Position numbers and translations under genes: made by a program
Shown: positions 16,604 through 24,632 of the stretch, one piece after another
Position numbering within the stretch: position 1 is the stretch's first letter
How the letters are laid out: the number at the start of each line of letters is the position of its first letter
DNA from: Kutzneria chonburiensis
Lineage (GTDB): Bacteria > Actinomycetota > Actinomycetes > Mycobacteriales > Pseudonocardiaceae
NCBI RefSeq assembly: GCF_028622115.1
Contig: NZ_CP097263.1
Span: 3,720,001-3,784,000, forward strand
Direction: 5' to 3'
Length of the DNA: 64,000 nucleotides
The notes under the pieces: generated by a model
Database searches by the model: none
What the model saw: the letters and a program-made list of their open reading frames with translations, nothing else
Told to the model about the DNA's origin: nothing

Positions 16604-17625
16604 GACTGTTCTCCGGGGACGGCACTGGACGTCCGGCCGAGCCGGACCCGACGGCGGGCCCGCGACTGGGCCAGCAGGACGGCCAACACCAGCACGCCGC
16701 CCGTGATCATCTGTTGGGTGAACTCGTCGACCGCCCCGATGTCGAGGCCGGTCGTGAGCACCGTGAACAGCGTTACCCCCAGCACCACGCCGAACAGCCG
16801 GCCGGTGCCGCCGCCGATGGCGACGCCGCCGATCACCGCCGCGGCGATGGACAACAGGTCGTAGTTGAGGCCGAGCGCGGCCTGCCCGATGCCGACGCGG
16901 GCCGACAGCAGCAGCCCGGCCAGCGCGGACAGCCCGCCGCACAGGCAGTACGCCGCCGCCTGCACGGCCGGGACGGGCACACCGGCCAGCTTGCTGGCCT
17001 CGGTGCTGCCGCCGACGGCGAACAGGTAGAGGCCGAAGCGGGTGCGCGCGGTGATCACCCAGGCCAGGGCGAGCACGATGATCGCCACGCCGAGGCCGGC
17101 CGGCAGGAATCCCCAGTCACCGCTGCCGAGATAGGTGGTGAACACCGGGTCGAGCCCGGACACCGACTGGCCGCCGGCCAGCAGGTTGGCGTAGCCGGTG
17201 AGGAAGGTCAGCATGCCGAGCGTGGCGACGAACGGGCTGATCCGGAAGTACGCGATCAGCACCCCGTTGACCGCGCCGATCAGCACACCGCAGCCGACGC
17301 CGGCCGCGATCGCCGGGCCCGGGGCGGCTCCGCCGTGCATCAGCAGCGCCGACACCGTGCTGGCGAAGCCCATGGTGGCCGCCACCGACAGGTCGAAACC
17401 ACCGACGACCAGCGCGAACATCTGGCCGACCGACACCACCAGCAGGATGCTGCCGACCCGGGCCATGCTGTCCAGGTTGGTCAGGTCGGCGAACATGGCG
17501 CCCTGGCCGACCGTGAACACGCCGGCCAGCACCACCAGCGCGACGAAAATCTGCACCTCGGCGCGGCCGGTCGTTAAAATACGTTGAACACTCCCCCAGG
17601 GTTTCGGAGTGCCACTGTCCATCAT
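16600..17625 (-). CDS. ABC transporter permease, RbsC/CUT2 family
   Basis: A 341-residue integral membrane protein with 8-10 hydrophobic helices and the family signatures VGGFDLSVAATMGFAST and GGVAIGGGTGRLFGVVLGV. It probably forms a homodimeric pore for the substrate delivered by the binding protein. No ribosome binding site precedes ATG 17625 or 17622. A minus-strand promoter (TTGACT 17662-17657, 17-base spacer, CATGGT 17639-17634) would start transcription within a few bases of the ATG, so the message may be leaderless. Confidence 0.92.
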   Translation of the reverse strand: MMDSGTPKPWGSVQRILTTGRAEVQIFVALVVLAGVFTVGQGAMFADLTNLDSMARVGSILLVVSVGQMFALVVGGFDLSVAATMGFASTVSALLMHGGAAPGPAIAAGVGCGVLIGAVNGVLIAYFRISPFVATLGMLTFLTGYANLLAGGQSVSGLDPVFTTYLGSGDWGFLPAGLGVAIIVLALAWVITARTRFGLYLFAVGGSTEASKLAGVPVPAVQAAAYCLCGGLSALAGLLLSARVGIGQAALGLNYDLLSIAAAVIGGVAIGGGTGRLFGVVLGVTLFTVLTTGLDIGAVDEFTQQMITGGVLVLAVLLAQSRARRRVRLGRTSSAVPGEQS

Positions 17626-17662
17626 GGTTGAACACCATGCAGCTGTGTACGATAAAAGTCAA
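17584..17662. promoter_or_regulatory. Overlapping divergent promoters with a CATGGT/ACCATG dyad
   Basis: For the permease (minus): TTGACT at 17662-17657 and CATGGT at 17639-17634, 17-base spacer. For the XRE gene (plus): TTGAAC 17628-17633 and GATAAA 17651-17656, 17-base spacer. The two promoters overlap, and CATGGT-N5-ACCATG (17623-17639) covers the permease -10 and start codon. TTGAACA occurs inside this dyad and again at 17584-17590. This is a likely operator for the XRE-cupin regulator; binding is inferred. Confidence 0.6.
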
Positions 17663-17725
17663 CGGTTCGGGCCGTCCCGGGTTCGGACCACACCGGCCGA
17701 CCGCGCGCGAGCAGGGGAGACGACT

Positions 17726-18415
17726 GTGCAACCGTCCCGAACAGTGGGTGAGCAGGCCGATCGCGGCAGCGCACTGGACGACATCGGGGTGCGGCTGCGC
17801 CGCGGCCGCACCGAAGTCGGCATCAGCGTGCGGGAACTGGCCCGCAAGGCCGGCGTGTCGGCCAGCCTGGTCAGCCAGATCGAGAACGGCAAGGCGCGGC
17901 CGTCGGTGGCCACCCTGTACGCCCTCGTTCAACACCTCAACCTGACCGTCGACGAGCTGTTCGAGGGCGACGGGCCGAAGCCCATCGTGGTGGCCGAGTC
18001 GATCAGCGGGCCGTTCGACGGCGTCGAGCCTTCCCCCGCTTCGGTCGCCGCCATCCAGAAGCTCATCGGCGCCCCCATGGTGCAGCCGGCCGAGTCGCGC
18101 GGCACGCTTCGGCTCGAGGGCGGCATCACCTGGGAGCGCCTCACCCCGTGCGACGTGCCCGGCGTCGACTTCCTCAAGATCACCTACGACGTCGGCGGCG
18201 CTTCCTGCGCCGACGGCCTCCGTCAGCAGCACCAGGGTCATGAGTTCGGCTACCTGCTCAGCGGCCGCCTCGGCGTCACCGTCGGCTTCGACACCACCGA
18301 GATCGGCCCCGGCGACTCGATCTACTTCGACTCCTCCACACCGCACCGCCTGTTCAACGCCGGTGAGGAGCCAGCCATCGGCATCTGGATGGTCCACGCC
18401 CCCTTCGAACCGTGA
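17726..18415 (+). CDS. XRE family regulator with C-terminal cupin domain
   Basis: A 229-residue regulator. The HTH spans about residues 20-75 (VRLRRGRTEVGISVRELARKAG, SASLVSQIENGKARPS), and a cupin sensor follows (HQGHEFGYLLSGRLGVTVGF, PGDSIYFDSSTPHRLFNAG). GTG 17726 follows AGGGGAGA at a good spacing. It sits inside the ABC transporter locus on the opposite strand, divergent from the permease and convergent with the ATPase gene (stops five bases apart). Ligand-controlled regulation of the transporter is the likely role. Confidence 0.92.
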   Translation: MQPSRTVGEQADRGSALDDIGVRLRRGRTEVGISVRELARKAGVSASLVSQIENGKARPSVATLYALVQHLNLTVDELFEGDGPKPIVVAESISGPFDGVEPSPASVAAIQKLIGAPMVQPAESRGTLRLEGGITWERLTPCDVPGVDFLKITYDVGGASCADGLRQQHQGHEFGYLLSGRLGVTVGFDTTEIGPGDSIYFDSSTPHRLFNAGEEPAIGIWMVHAPFEP

Positions 18416-18419
18416 CTCC

Positions 18420-19898
18420 TCACGGCAGGGCGTGGTGGAGGACCTCGCCGTAGTCGGTGCGGCGACCGTCCAAGCGGGCCACGACGCGGCCCGAGCGCAT
18501 CACCAGGATGTCGTCGGCCAAGCCGATGAGGTCCTCGAACTCCGACGCGGCGATCACCACGGCGCGGTCCGTCGCGGCGTGTCTCAGCAGCGCCCGGATC
18601 TCGGCCTTGGCCCCGACGTCGACGCCCTGCGTCGGCTCGTCGATCAGCAGCACCTTCGGGTCGGCGGCGAGCGCGCGGGCCAGCGAGACCTTCTGCTGGT
18701 TGCCGCCGCTGAGCGTGCCGGCGTGCTGGCCGACGTCGCTGCACCGCACGCGGAAATCCCGCACGTAGTCGCGAGCCAGCGCCGCTTCCCGGCGTAGGAG
18801 CCTCAGGCCCAGGCGTCGCGTGCCCGTCGACCTGGTCGGCAGGGCCAGGTTGCGCTGGATCGACATCCGGCCGACGATCCCGGCGCCGCGCCGGTCCGCC
18901 GGCACCAATGCCAGCCCGGCCCGGTAGGCCCGGACCACCGACCCCCGACTGATCGATTGCCCGCCGACCAGCACTTCTCCACTGTCGTAGCCGTCCTGGC
19001 CGGCGATGGCCGCCAGCAACTGCCCCTGCCCCGAACCCTGCACGCCGGCGATGCCGAGGATGCGGTGTCCAGCCACGGTGAACGACACGTCCTCGAACCG
19101 ACCGTCGGCGGCGAGCTGACGGACTTCCAGCACCACCGGCCCCGGCGGCGCGGATTCCGTTTGCGGCACCAAGGTTTCCTCGGACCGCTTGGTCATGACC
19201 TCCACGATCGTGGCCCGGTCCAGGTTGCCGCGGTCGAAGCGGCCGGCGACCTGGCCGTTGCGCAGCACTGTCACGACATCGGCGAGGCGGGTGACCTCGC
19301 TGAGGCGATGGGAGACGTAGACGATGGCCTTGCCGTCGTCGCGCAGTGCTTCGAGCCGGGCCAAGAGGTGATCAGCGTCGGCGGCGGAGAGCGCGGCGGT
19401 CGGTTCGTCCAGGACGACGATCTGGCCGGTGCCGATCAGTGCCCGGGCCAGCTGGGCCAGCCTGAGCTGCGGCACGCTCAGCGCGGCCGTGGGCACGGTG
19501 GCGTCGAAATCCGCTCCGACCTGGGCGAGCGCCCGCTCGACCACGTTCCGCTCCGCCGCCGACAACGTCGTCTTCCGGGCCAGTCGGTTTTCCAGGCCCA
19601 GCAGCACGTTCCGGCCGATCGGCAGCTGGGGCACGAGGACGACGTCCTGCGGCACCGCGGTGATGCCGACTTCCCGTGCCGCCCGCGGCGTGTGCAGCTT
19701 CAGTGAACGCCCGTCAACCACGATCTCGCCGGCGTCGGGCTGGACGACCCCGGTCAACACCTTGATCAGCGTCGACTTGCCGGCCCCGTTCTCGCCCAGC
19801 ACCGCGTGCACCTGACCCGGTTCGACGTGCAGCGACACGTCGTGCAGGGCTCGAACACCGCCGAAGCGCTTGCCGATGGCCCGTAGTTCGACGTCCAT
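18420..19898 (-). CDS. Sugar-type ABC transporter ATP-binding protein, RbsA/MglA family
   Basis: A 492-residue protein with two nucleotide-binding halves. Half 1 has Walker A GENGAGKST, a variant signature LSVPQLRLAQ and Walker B IVVLDEPTAAL. Half 2 has a degenerate P-loop (GVQGSGQGQ), canonical LSGGNQQK and LLIDEPTQGVDVGA; this asymmetry is normal for the family. ATG 19898 follows GGAGGAGG at a five-base spacing. It is transcribed from its own promoter, because the XRE gene separates it from the permease and binding-protein genes. Confidence 0.94.
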   Translation of the reverse strand: MDVELRAIGKRFGGVRALHDVSLHVEPGQVHAVLGENGAGKSTLIKVLTGVVQPDAGEIVVDGRSLKLHTPRAAREVGITAVPQDVVLVPQLPIGRNVLLGLENRLARKTTLSAAERNVVERALAQVGADFDATVPTAALSVPQLRLAQLARALIGTGQIVVLDEPTAALSAADADHLLARLEALRDDGKAIVYVSHRLSEVTRLADVVTVLRNGQVAGRFDRGNLDRATIVEVMTKRSEETLVPQTESAPPGPVVLEVRQLAADGRFEDVSFTVAGHRILGIAGVQGSGQGQLLAAIAGQDGYDSGEVLVGGQSISRGSVVRAYRAGLALVPADRRGAGIVGRMSIQRNLALPTRSTGTRRLGLRLLRREAALARDYVRDFRVRCSDVGQHAGTLSGGNQQKVSLARALAADPKVLLIDEPTQGVDVGAKAEIRALLRHAATDRAVVIAASEFEDLIGLADDILVMRSGRVVARLDGRRTDYGEVLHHALP

Positions 19899-19928
19899 GC
19901 CCGCCTCCTCCTGCAAATGTTCAGCGAG

Positions 19929-19957
19929 ACTGTACGTCTGTGTTTCAGCAGGGTCAA
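19929..19957 (-). promoter_or_regulatory. Promoter of the ABC ATPase gene
   Basis: TTGACC (19957-19952) and TACAGT (19934-19929) on the minus strand are separated by 17 bases, a good sigma-70-type match, about 30 bases before ATG 19898. TGTTCA at 19918-19923 recalls the TTGAACA half-sites in the permease/XRE promoter. Confidence 0.6.
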
Positions 19958-20010
19958 CGCTCGCCCGCACCGGGGCCGGAGTGTCAGAGGGCGCTGGCAT
20001 AGTCGCGGCC

Positions 20011-20922
20011 ATGACTTCCACCAGGCGCGACGGTGACACATGGGACCTGGCCTCCAGCGTCGGTTCCACCGCCACGATGGCCGCCGCCGCCCGAGCCATC
20101 GCGAGCCGTCAGGATCCGGCGCTGTTCAACGACTCGTTCGCCGAACAGCTCGTCCGTGCAGTGGGCGTGGACGCCATCACCCGGTTGGCCACCGGCGAGG
20201 TGCCGCCCGGCGACCTGGTCGAACAGGTGTGGATCGACGTGGCCAAGATCCGCGGCCGCTTCTACGACCAGTTCTTCCTCGACGTGGCCGCCGCCGGCGT
20301 CACCCAGGTCGTGATCCTGGCCTCGGGTCTGGATTCCCGTGCGTACCGACTGGCCTGGCCGGCCGGGACCATGGTCTACGAGGTCGATCAGCCGTCCGTC
20401 ATCGAGTTCAAGTCCCGTGCCCTGGCTGAACTCGACGCCTCCCCCACTGCCGACCGGCGCGTCGTCGCCGTCGACCTCCGCGAGGATTGGCCCGCCGCCC
20501 TGCGCGCGGCCGGGTTCGCCCCTGCCCTCCCCACCGCATGGAGCGCCGAAGGCCTGCTCGGCTACCTGCCGCCCGAGGCGCAGGACTCCTTGCTCGACAC
20601 CATCACCGCCCTGAGCGCGCCCGGCAGTCGCGTCGCCACCGAGAGCCGGCCCAATCCTCGTCCCGGCCAGGAGGAGCAGACGAGGGAACAGCTCGACCGC
20701 ATGTCGGCACGCTGGCGGGCGCGGAGTTACGACACCGACATGGCCAAGCTGCGCTACTTCGGCGAGCGCAACGAAGCCGAGCCGCACCTGGCCGGCCTCG
20801 GTTGGGCAATGACCGGTGACACCATCCGAGACCTGTTGGCCGCCAACGACCTTGCCTCCCTCGGTGCCGACGAGATGCGCATGGGTGACATGCGCTACGT
20901 CCGCGGCATCCTCACCAGGTAG
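20011..20922 (+). CDS. SAM-dependent methyltransferase, TIGR00027 / leucine carboxyl methyltransferase-like
   Basis: A 303-residue class I methyltransferase with the family hallmark VVILASGLDSRAYRLAWP (SAM site), YEVDQPSVIEFK, VAVDLREDWPAALRAAGF and AEGLLGYLP. This family is greatly expanded in mycobacteria and other actinomycetes; targets are mostly unknown, with some members acting on secondary metabolites. ATG 20011 fits the usual N-terminus (DTWDLASSVGSTATMAAAARA). Divergent from the ABC ATPase gene. Confidence 0.93.
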   Translation: MTSTRRDGDTWDLASSVGSTATMAAAARAIASRQDPALFNDSFAEQLVRAVGVDAITRLATGEVPPGDLVEQVWIDVAKIRGRFYDQFFLDVAAAGVTQVVILASGLDSRAYRLAWPAGTMVYEVDQPSVIEFKSRALAELDASPTADRRVVAVDLREDWPAALRAAGFAPALPTAWSAEGLLGYLPPEAQDSLLDTITALSAPGSRVATESRPNPRPGQEEQTREQLDRMSARWRARSYDTDMAKLRYFGERNEAEPHLAGLGWAMTGDTIRDLLAANDLASLGADEMRMGDMRYVRGILTR

Positions 20923-20926
20923 CCGA

Positions 20927-20984
20927 TTGAGCGTCCGCTCAAATTCCGCTAACCTCCCGTTTGAGCGATCGCTCAAACGGGAGG
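20927..20984. promoter_or_regulatory. Two TTGAGCG-NN-CGCTCAA operators, one inside a 32-bp perfect palindrome
   Basis: TTGAGCGTCCGCTCAA (20927-20942) and TTGAGCGATCGCTCAA (20961-20976) are 34 bp apart centre to centre. The second is the core of a perfect palindrome from 20953 to 20984. A promoter TTGAGC (20927-20932), 17-base spacer, TAACCT (20950-20955) lies so that the first operator covers the -35 box and the second covers the expected start site. This is the layout of tight repression by a TetR-type dimer. The right arm also runs into the GGAGGGGAGG ribosome binding site of the next gene. Confidence 0.78.
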
Positions 20985-20993
20985 GGAGGCCCG

Positions 20994-21677
20994 ATGACGC
21001 GGCGGCTGTACGTGGAGACGATGATCCGCACCAACCTCGACGAGGTGTGGCGGCGGACTCAGGATCCCGGGCTGCACCAGCGGTGGGACCTGCGCTTCAC
21101 GCGCATCGACTACCTGCCGAAGACCGGTCCTGAGCAGCATTTCCGATACACCGTGCGGGTTTTTCCCGGCCTGGTGGTCGGCGGCACCGGCGTCACCGTC
21201 GGCGAGCGCACCAGGCCCGACGGCTGTCGAACCTCGGCCCTGCGGTTCAGTTCGGCCCATCCGCTGTCCTTGATCCGCCGCGGGTCGGGCTACTGGCGGT
21301 ACGAGCCGATCAGCGCCGGCATCCGTTTCGCCACCGGGTATGACTACCAGCCAGGCTGGGGCCGACTTGGCCCGCTGGCCGATCTCCCTTTCCGTCGCCT
21401 GCTGGGTTGGGGCACCGCTTGGTCGTTCGACCGGCTTCGGCTGTGGCTCGAACGCGGCGTGCCCCCGGAGGCATCCCTGCGGTGGGCGTTGCTTGACGCC
21501 GCCTGGCGGGTCGCCCTCAGCACCTCCGCCTGGCTCACCGCGCCTGCGCTACTCGCCGCCGCCATCACGCTCGGCTGTCTACTGCTCCCGCCAGCACCTT
21601 CCACGCCCGCAGCCCGGCGATGCCGACGACGTCCTCCAGACCGCACGCCATCCAGCCACCCTGCTGAGCGCCACTAA
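20994..21677 (+). CDS. SRPBCC-like protein paired with DUF4166
   Basis: A 227-residue protein. The N-terminal part (YVETMIRTNLDEVWRRTQDPGLHQRWDLRFTRIDYLP) is the start of a helix-grip SRPBCC fold, with GSGYWRYEP and GYDYQPGWGR further in. A C-terminal hydrophobic helix (LTAPALLAAAITLGCLLL) precedes an Arg/Pro-rich tail. The fold binds hydrophobic ligands in a cavity. It is followed by a DUF4166 gene with which such proteins are commonly paired. Ribosome binding site GGAGGGGAGG. Expression is probably controlled by the large palindrome just upstream. Biochemical role unknown. Confidence 0.78.
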   Translation: MTRRLYVETMIRTNLDEVWRRTQDPGLHQRWDLRFTRIDYLPKTGPEQHFRYTVRVFPGLVVGGTGVTVGERTRPDGCRTSALRFSSAHPLSLIRRGSGYWRYEPISAGIRFATGYDYQPGWGRLGPLADLPFRRLLGWGTAWSFDRLRLWLERGVPPEASLRWALLDAAWRVALSTSAWLTAPALLAAAITLGCLLLPPAPSTPAARRCRRRPPDRTPSSHPAERH

Positions 21678-21852
21678 CGTGCAGACACCGGAGGGCACGT
21701 CAGCAGAAGGTGCTGGCGGCAGCCGCTGGGACCGCCGCTCGGCAACGGCGCAGGGACGGCGGCGACTGGATCGGGCCGGGGTGGCCATGGTTCACACAAT
21801 GCCGGCCTCGCAGGTCGGCGGGGTCGGAGAAACTCGAGACGTTGGAGCGGGT

Positions 21853-22524
21853 ATGACATCGATCTTTCAGCGGGCGCTGGGTAATGACTTCGGGCGGCTG
21901 CATCCGGAAATGCAGCGGCGGTTCGGGTTCGGGAGTGGGGATGGGGTCGCGTGCGTGGGCAAGGGAAGGATGGAGCGGGTGTGGCACGGGAACGGGTTTA
22001 CCCGGCCGTTTCTGTGGTTGGGGGCCAAGCGGAACATTCTGCTGCCGACCGGGGGCACGGACATCCCGTTCACCATTGAGAACTACGCCTACCGCGACAC
22101 GCGAGGGCGGGAGACGGTGACGTTCGTCCGCACGTTCGAGTTCGAGCGTCCGCGGAGGTGGGACGCGACGATGATCTACAGCGCGGAGCGGGGGTCCATT
22201 GTGGACTATCTGGGGACGCATCAGCACGTGTCGGTGGATCTGGGGATGGAGGTGGACGGGCGAGGTGGGCTGGTGATCAGGAGTGGGGAGCAGCGGTTTC
22301 ACCAAGGGGCGCTTCACGGTCGAGTGCCGGAGTGGGTGACGGGGAGGGCGGAGGTGCGGGAGAGCTACGACGACGAGCTGGGGCGGTTCCGGATCGACGT
22401 GAAGGTGGTCAACCGGAGGTTCGGCCCGTTGTTCGGGTATCACGGGACGTTCACGTGCACGTACCCGGAAGGAGGAGGGGTGCCGGCGGCGATCCGGCCG
22501 GTTCGGGAGCAGGCGAAGGTTTAG
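21853..22524 (+). CDS. DUF4166 domain protein
   Basis: A 223-residue protein of the DUF4166 family: IFQRALGNDFGRLHPEMQRRFGFGS at the start, MERVWHGNGFTRPFLWLG, PFTIENYAYRDTRGRETVTFVRTFEF, and IVDYLGTHQHVSVDL. The family has no settled function and is often encoded next to SRPBCC-like or saccharopine dehydrogenase-like genes. ATG 21853 follows GGAG. The 175-base gap after the SRPBCC gene holds no other gene; both genes run the same way and may share a transcript. Confidence 0.85.
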   Translation: MTSIFQRALGNDFGRLHPEMQRRFGFGSGDGVACVGKGRMERVWHGNGFTRPFLWLGAKRNILLPTGGTDIPFTIENYAYRDTRGRETVTFVRTFEFERPRRWDATMIYSAERGSIVDYLGTHQHVSVDLGMEVDGRGGLVIRSGEQRFHQGALHGRVPEWVTGRAEVRESYDDELGRFRIDVKVVNRRFGPLFGYHGTFTCTYPEGGGVPAAIRPVREQAKV

Positions 22525-22593
22525 CGTCGTCCTCGTAAGACGGGTCCAAGGTGGACGTTCACCGCGACTGAACAGCGGTGCAGGCTGGCAAGC

Positions 22594-23583
22594 ATGAAGA
22601 CGCACGAGGTGGGCAGCCAGGGCCTGACGACGTCGGTCGAAGGACTGGGCACCATGGGCATGACGGCGATGTACGGCACGCCGAACGACGTCGAGTCGAC
22701 GGACACGATTCGGCGGGCGATGGAGCTGGGCGTCACGTTGTACGACACAGCGGACATGTACGGCCCGTTCAGTGGGGAGGAACTGCTGGGCCGGGCGGTC
22801 AGGGGCGACCGGGACCGAGTGGTGCTCGCGACGAAGTTCGGCGGCGTGACACTGGACGAGGCGGGCCGGATCACCGGCGGCCCGAACGGGCGTCCGGACT
22901 ACGTGCGACACGCGGTGGAGGGTTCGCTGCGCCGGCTGGGCAGCGACCACATCGATCTGTACTACCAACACCGGGTCGACCCGAACGTGCCGGTGGCGGA
23001 GACCTTCGGCGCGCTGGCCGAGTTGGTGGCCGAGGGCAAGGTCCGCTACCTGGGCATCAGCGAGGCGTCGGCGGAGAGCATTCGAGCGGCCCACCGTGCG
23101 GCGCCGCTGTCGGCCGTGCAGACCGAGTACTCGCTGTTCACCCGCACTGTGGAGACCAACGGCGTGCTCGACACGGTTCGGGAGCTGGGCATCGGCTTCG
23201 TCGCCTACGCGCCGCTGGGGCGAGGTGTCCTCACCGGGCAGCTGCGCTCGCTGGACAGTCTGCCGGACAAGGACTGGCGGCGCACCGCTCCCCGTTTCGC
23301 GGGCGACAACCTGGCCCACAACCTCGTGCTGGCCGACCGGGTGCGGGCGATCGCCGACCGACACGGTGTCACGCCCGGACAGTTGGCGCTGGCCTGGGTA
23401 CTGGCCCAGGGTGCGACGGCGATTCCCGGCACCAAGCGACGGTCCTATCTGGAGGAGAACGTCGCCGCCGCGACAGTGGCACTGAACACCGACACGCTGG
23501 CCGAACTGGACGCGGCGATCCCGGCCGGCGAGGTGGCGGGCGAGCGCTACGTTCCGATGGCGATGCAGGCCATCCAGGAGTAG
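22594..23583 (+). CDS. Aldo/keto reductase
   Basis: A 329-residue NADPH-dependent AKR of the YghZ/voltage-channel beta-like group. Catalytic tetrad candidates are D51 and Y56 (YDTADMYGPF), K81 (LATKFGG) and the His of LYYQHRVDP. C-terminal cofactor segment AIPGTKRRSYLEENVAA is present. The ATG lies 69 bases after the DUF4166 stop. It precedes the MmyB-type regulator and an SDR in the same direction, so the three may belong to one redox-related unit. Confidence 0.94.
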   Translation: MKTHEVGSQGLTTSVEGLGTMGMTAMYGTPNDVESTDTIRRAMELGVTLYDTADMYGPFSGEELLGRAVRGDRDRVVLATKFGGVTLDEAGRITGGPNGRPDYVRHAVEGSLRRLGSDHIDLYYQHRVDPNVPVAETFGALAELVAEGKVRYLGISEASAESIRAAHRAAPLSAVQTEYSLFTRTVETNGVLDTVRELGIGFVAYAPLGRGVLTGQLRSLDSLPDKDWRRTAPRFAGDNLAHNLVLADRVRAIADRHGVTPGQLALAWVLAQGATAIPGTKRRSYLEENVAAATVALNTDTLAELDAAIPAGEVAGERYVPMAMQAIQE

Positions 23584-23610
23584 TCGTGAACCGCGTCAGG
23601 GGGCCGTGCG

Positions 23611-23830
23611 GCGGTGAACGGCCGGACTGCAGCTGCTGGAGGTGCGGGGCGGAGGAACGGGTGAAGCGCAACGACATGGGGAGCTTTCTCAGGGCACGGA
23701 GCAATGCGGGGCCGCCTGGTGGTGAACGGCGCGACTGCCGCAGGTGCAGGGCGCAAGCCGAACGGGGCAGGAGGAAACCGTGAAACACAACGACGTGGGG
23801 AGTTTTCTGCGGGCGAGGCGGGAGGCGCTG
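23611..23830 (+). repeat. Imperfect tandem duplication of the 5' end and leader of the MmyB-type gene
   Basis: Copy 1 (about 23611-23708) and copy 2 (about 23717-23830) align over the leader (GGTGAACGGC, GGAGGTGC/GCAGGTGC, GGAGGAA ribosome binding site) and the first dozen or so codons of the regulator (MKRNDMGSFLRAR against MKHNDVGSFLRAR). The two GTG starts are 119 bases apart. The copies are clearly diverged, so the duplication is not recent. Confidence 0.75.
23661..23783 (+). CDS. 40-codon ORF from a duplicated regulator start
   Basis: GTG 23661 has GGAGGAAC upstream and encodes MKRNDMGSFLRARSNAGPPG and about 20 more residues ending in AERGRRKP. Its first 13 residues copy the start of the following HTH gene. 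Its TGA overlaps the GTG of that gene (GTGA at 23780-23783), so translation of the short ORF could feed ribosomes to the regulator. It could be a leader peptide or simply a decayed duplicate. Confidence 0.5.
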   Translation: MKRNDMGSFLRARSNAGPPGGERRDCRRCRAQAERGRRKP

Positions 23831-24613
23831 AGGCCGGGGGATGTGGGGCTGCCGGCTGGGGGTCGGCGGAGGACGCCGGGGTTGCGTAGGGCGGAGGTGG
23901 CGATGCTGGCGAATGTGTCGGTGGACTATTACGAACGGCTGGAGCAGTCGCGTAATGCGCATCCGTCGCAAGCGATGCTGGCGGGGCTGGCCAGGGCGCT
24001 GAGGTTGTCGGTGGACGAACGCGACCATCTCTACCGGCTGGCGGGGTACGCCCCGCCGGTGTCGGGGGCGGCGGGTGAGTATGTGGATCCGGCGATGATG
24101 TTTCTGCTTGACGCGCTCACCACCGTGCCGGCGCACGTGATCGACGACCTGACGACGATGGTGGCGCAGAATCGGCTCAGCCAAGCGCTGTTCGGCTCCT
24201 GGCAGCTGGGGGACGACCTCGAGGGAAACGTGACGTGGCGCTGGTTCACGGACCCGGCGTCGCGGGCGCTGAACGTGGTCGAAGAGCACGAGGGGATCGG
24301 GCGGGCCTACGTGTCGGACCTGCGAGCAGGTACGGCGCGGCGGGGCGGGGACAACGCGGCTGAACGGCTGGTGGCAGACCTGCTGAACACGAGCCCGGAG
24401 TTCACGAAGCACTGGGACGACATGGCGGTGGAACCGCTGCGATCGGCCCGCAAGAAACTGCTGCATCCGCATGCCGGCCCGTTGGACGTGCAGTGCGACA
24501 TCGTGCTGAGCAGCGCCACCGGACATCGCCTGGTGATCTTCCGGCCGCAACCCGGCTCGACCACGGCCGCCGACTTCGCGTTCCTGGACGTGCTCGGTGA
24601 ACAGACCTTCTGA
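23780..24613 (+). CDS. XRE family regulator with MmyB-like ligand domain
   Basis: A 277-residue regulator. The HTH lies at about residues 5-85 (VGSFLRARREALRPGDVG, RRTPGLRRAEVAMLANVSVDYYERLEQSRN). A MmyB/PF17765-type domain that binds a fatty acid-like ligand follows (YAPPVSGAAGEYVDPAMMFLLDAL, VEEHEGIGRAYVSDLRAG, VQCDIVLSSATGHRLVIFRP). GTG 23780 follows GGAGGAAACC. In such pairs the regulator usually controls the adjacent oxidoreductase, here the downstream SDR or the upstream AKR. Confidence 0.92.
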   Translation: MKHNDVGSFLRARREALRPGDVGLPAGGRRRTPGLRRAEVAMLANVSVDYYERLEQSRNAHPSQAMLAGLARALRLSVDERDHLYRLAGYAPPVSGAAGEYVDPAMMFLLDALTTVPAHVIDDLTTMVAQNRLSQALFGSWQLGDDLEGNVTWRWFTDPASRALNVVEEHEGIGRAYVSDLRAGTARRGGDNAAERLVADLLNTSPEFTKHWDDMAVEPLRSARKKLLHPHAGPLDVQCDIVLSSATGHRLVIFRPQPGSTTAADFAFLDVLGEQTF

Positions 24614-24632
24614 CCCGGCTGGAGAAACGAAC

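Noticed and set aside
14081-16864. A plus-strand open frame of more than 900 codons
   Set aside because: It lies antisense to the M24 and binding-protein genes, which have clear families and ribosome binding sites. Its predicted protein is His/Gly/Gln-rich shadow sequence with no recognisable domain.
21590-21680. A frameshift at the C-terminus of the SRPBCC-like gene
   Set aside because: The Arg/Pro-rich tail (PSTPAARRCRRRPPD) looks odd but matches the tail style I recall in homologues, so the annotated frame is kept.
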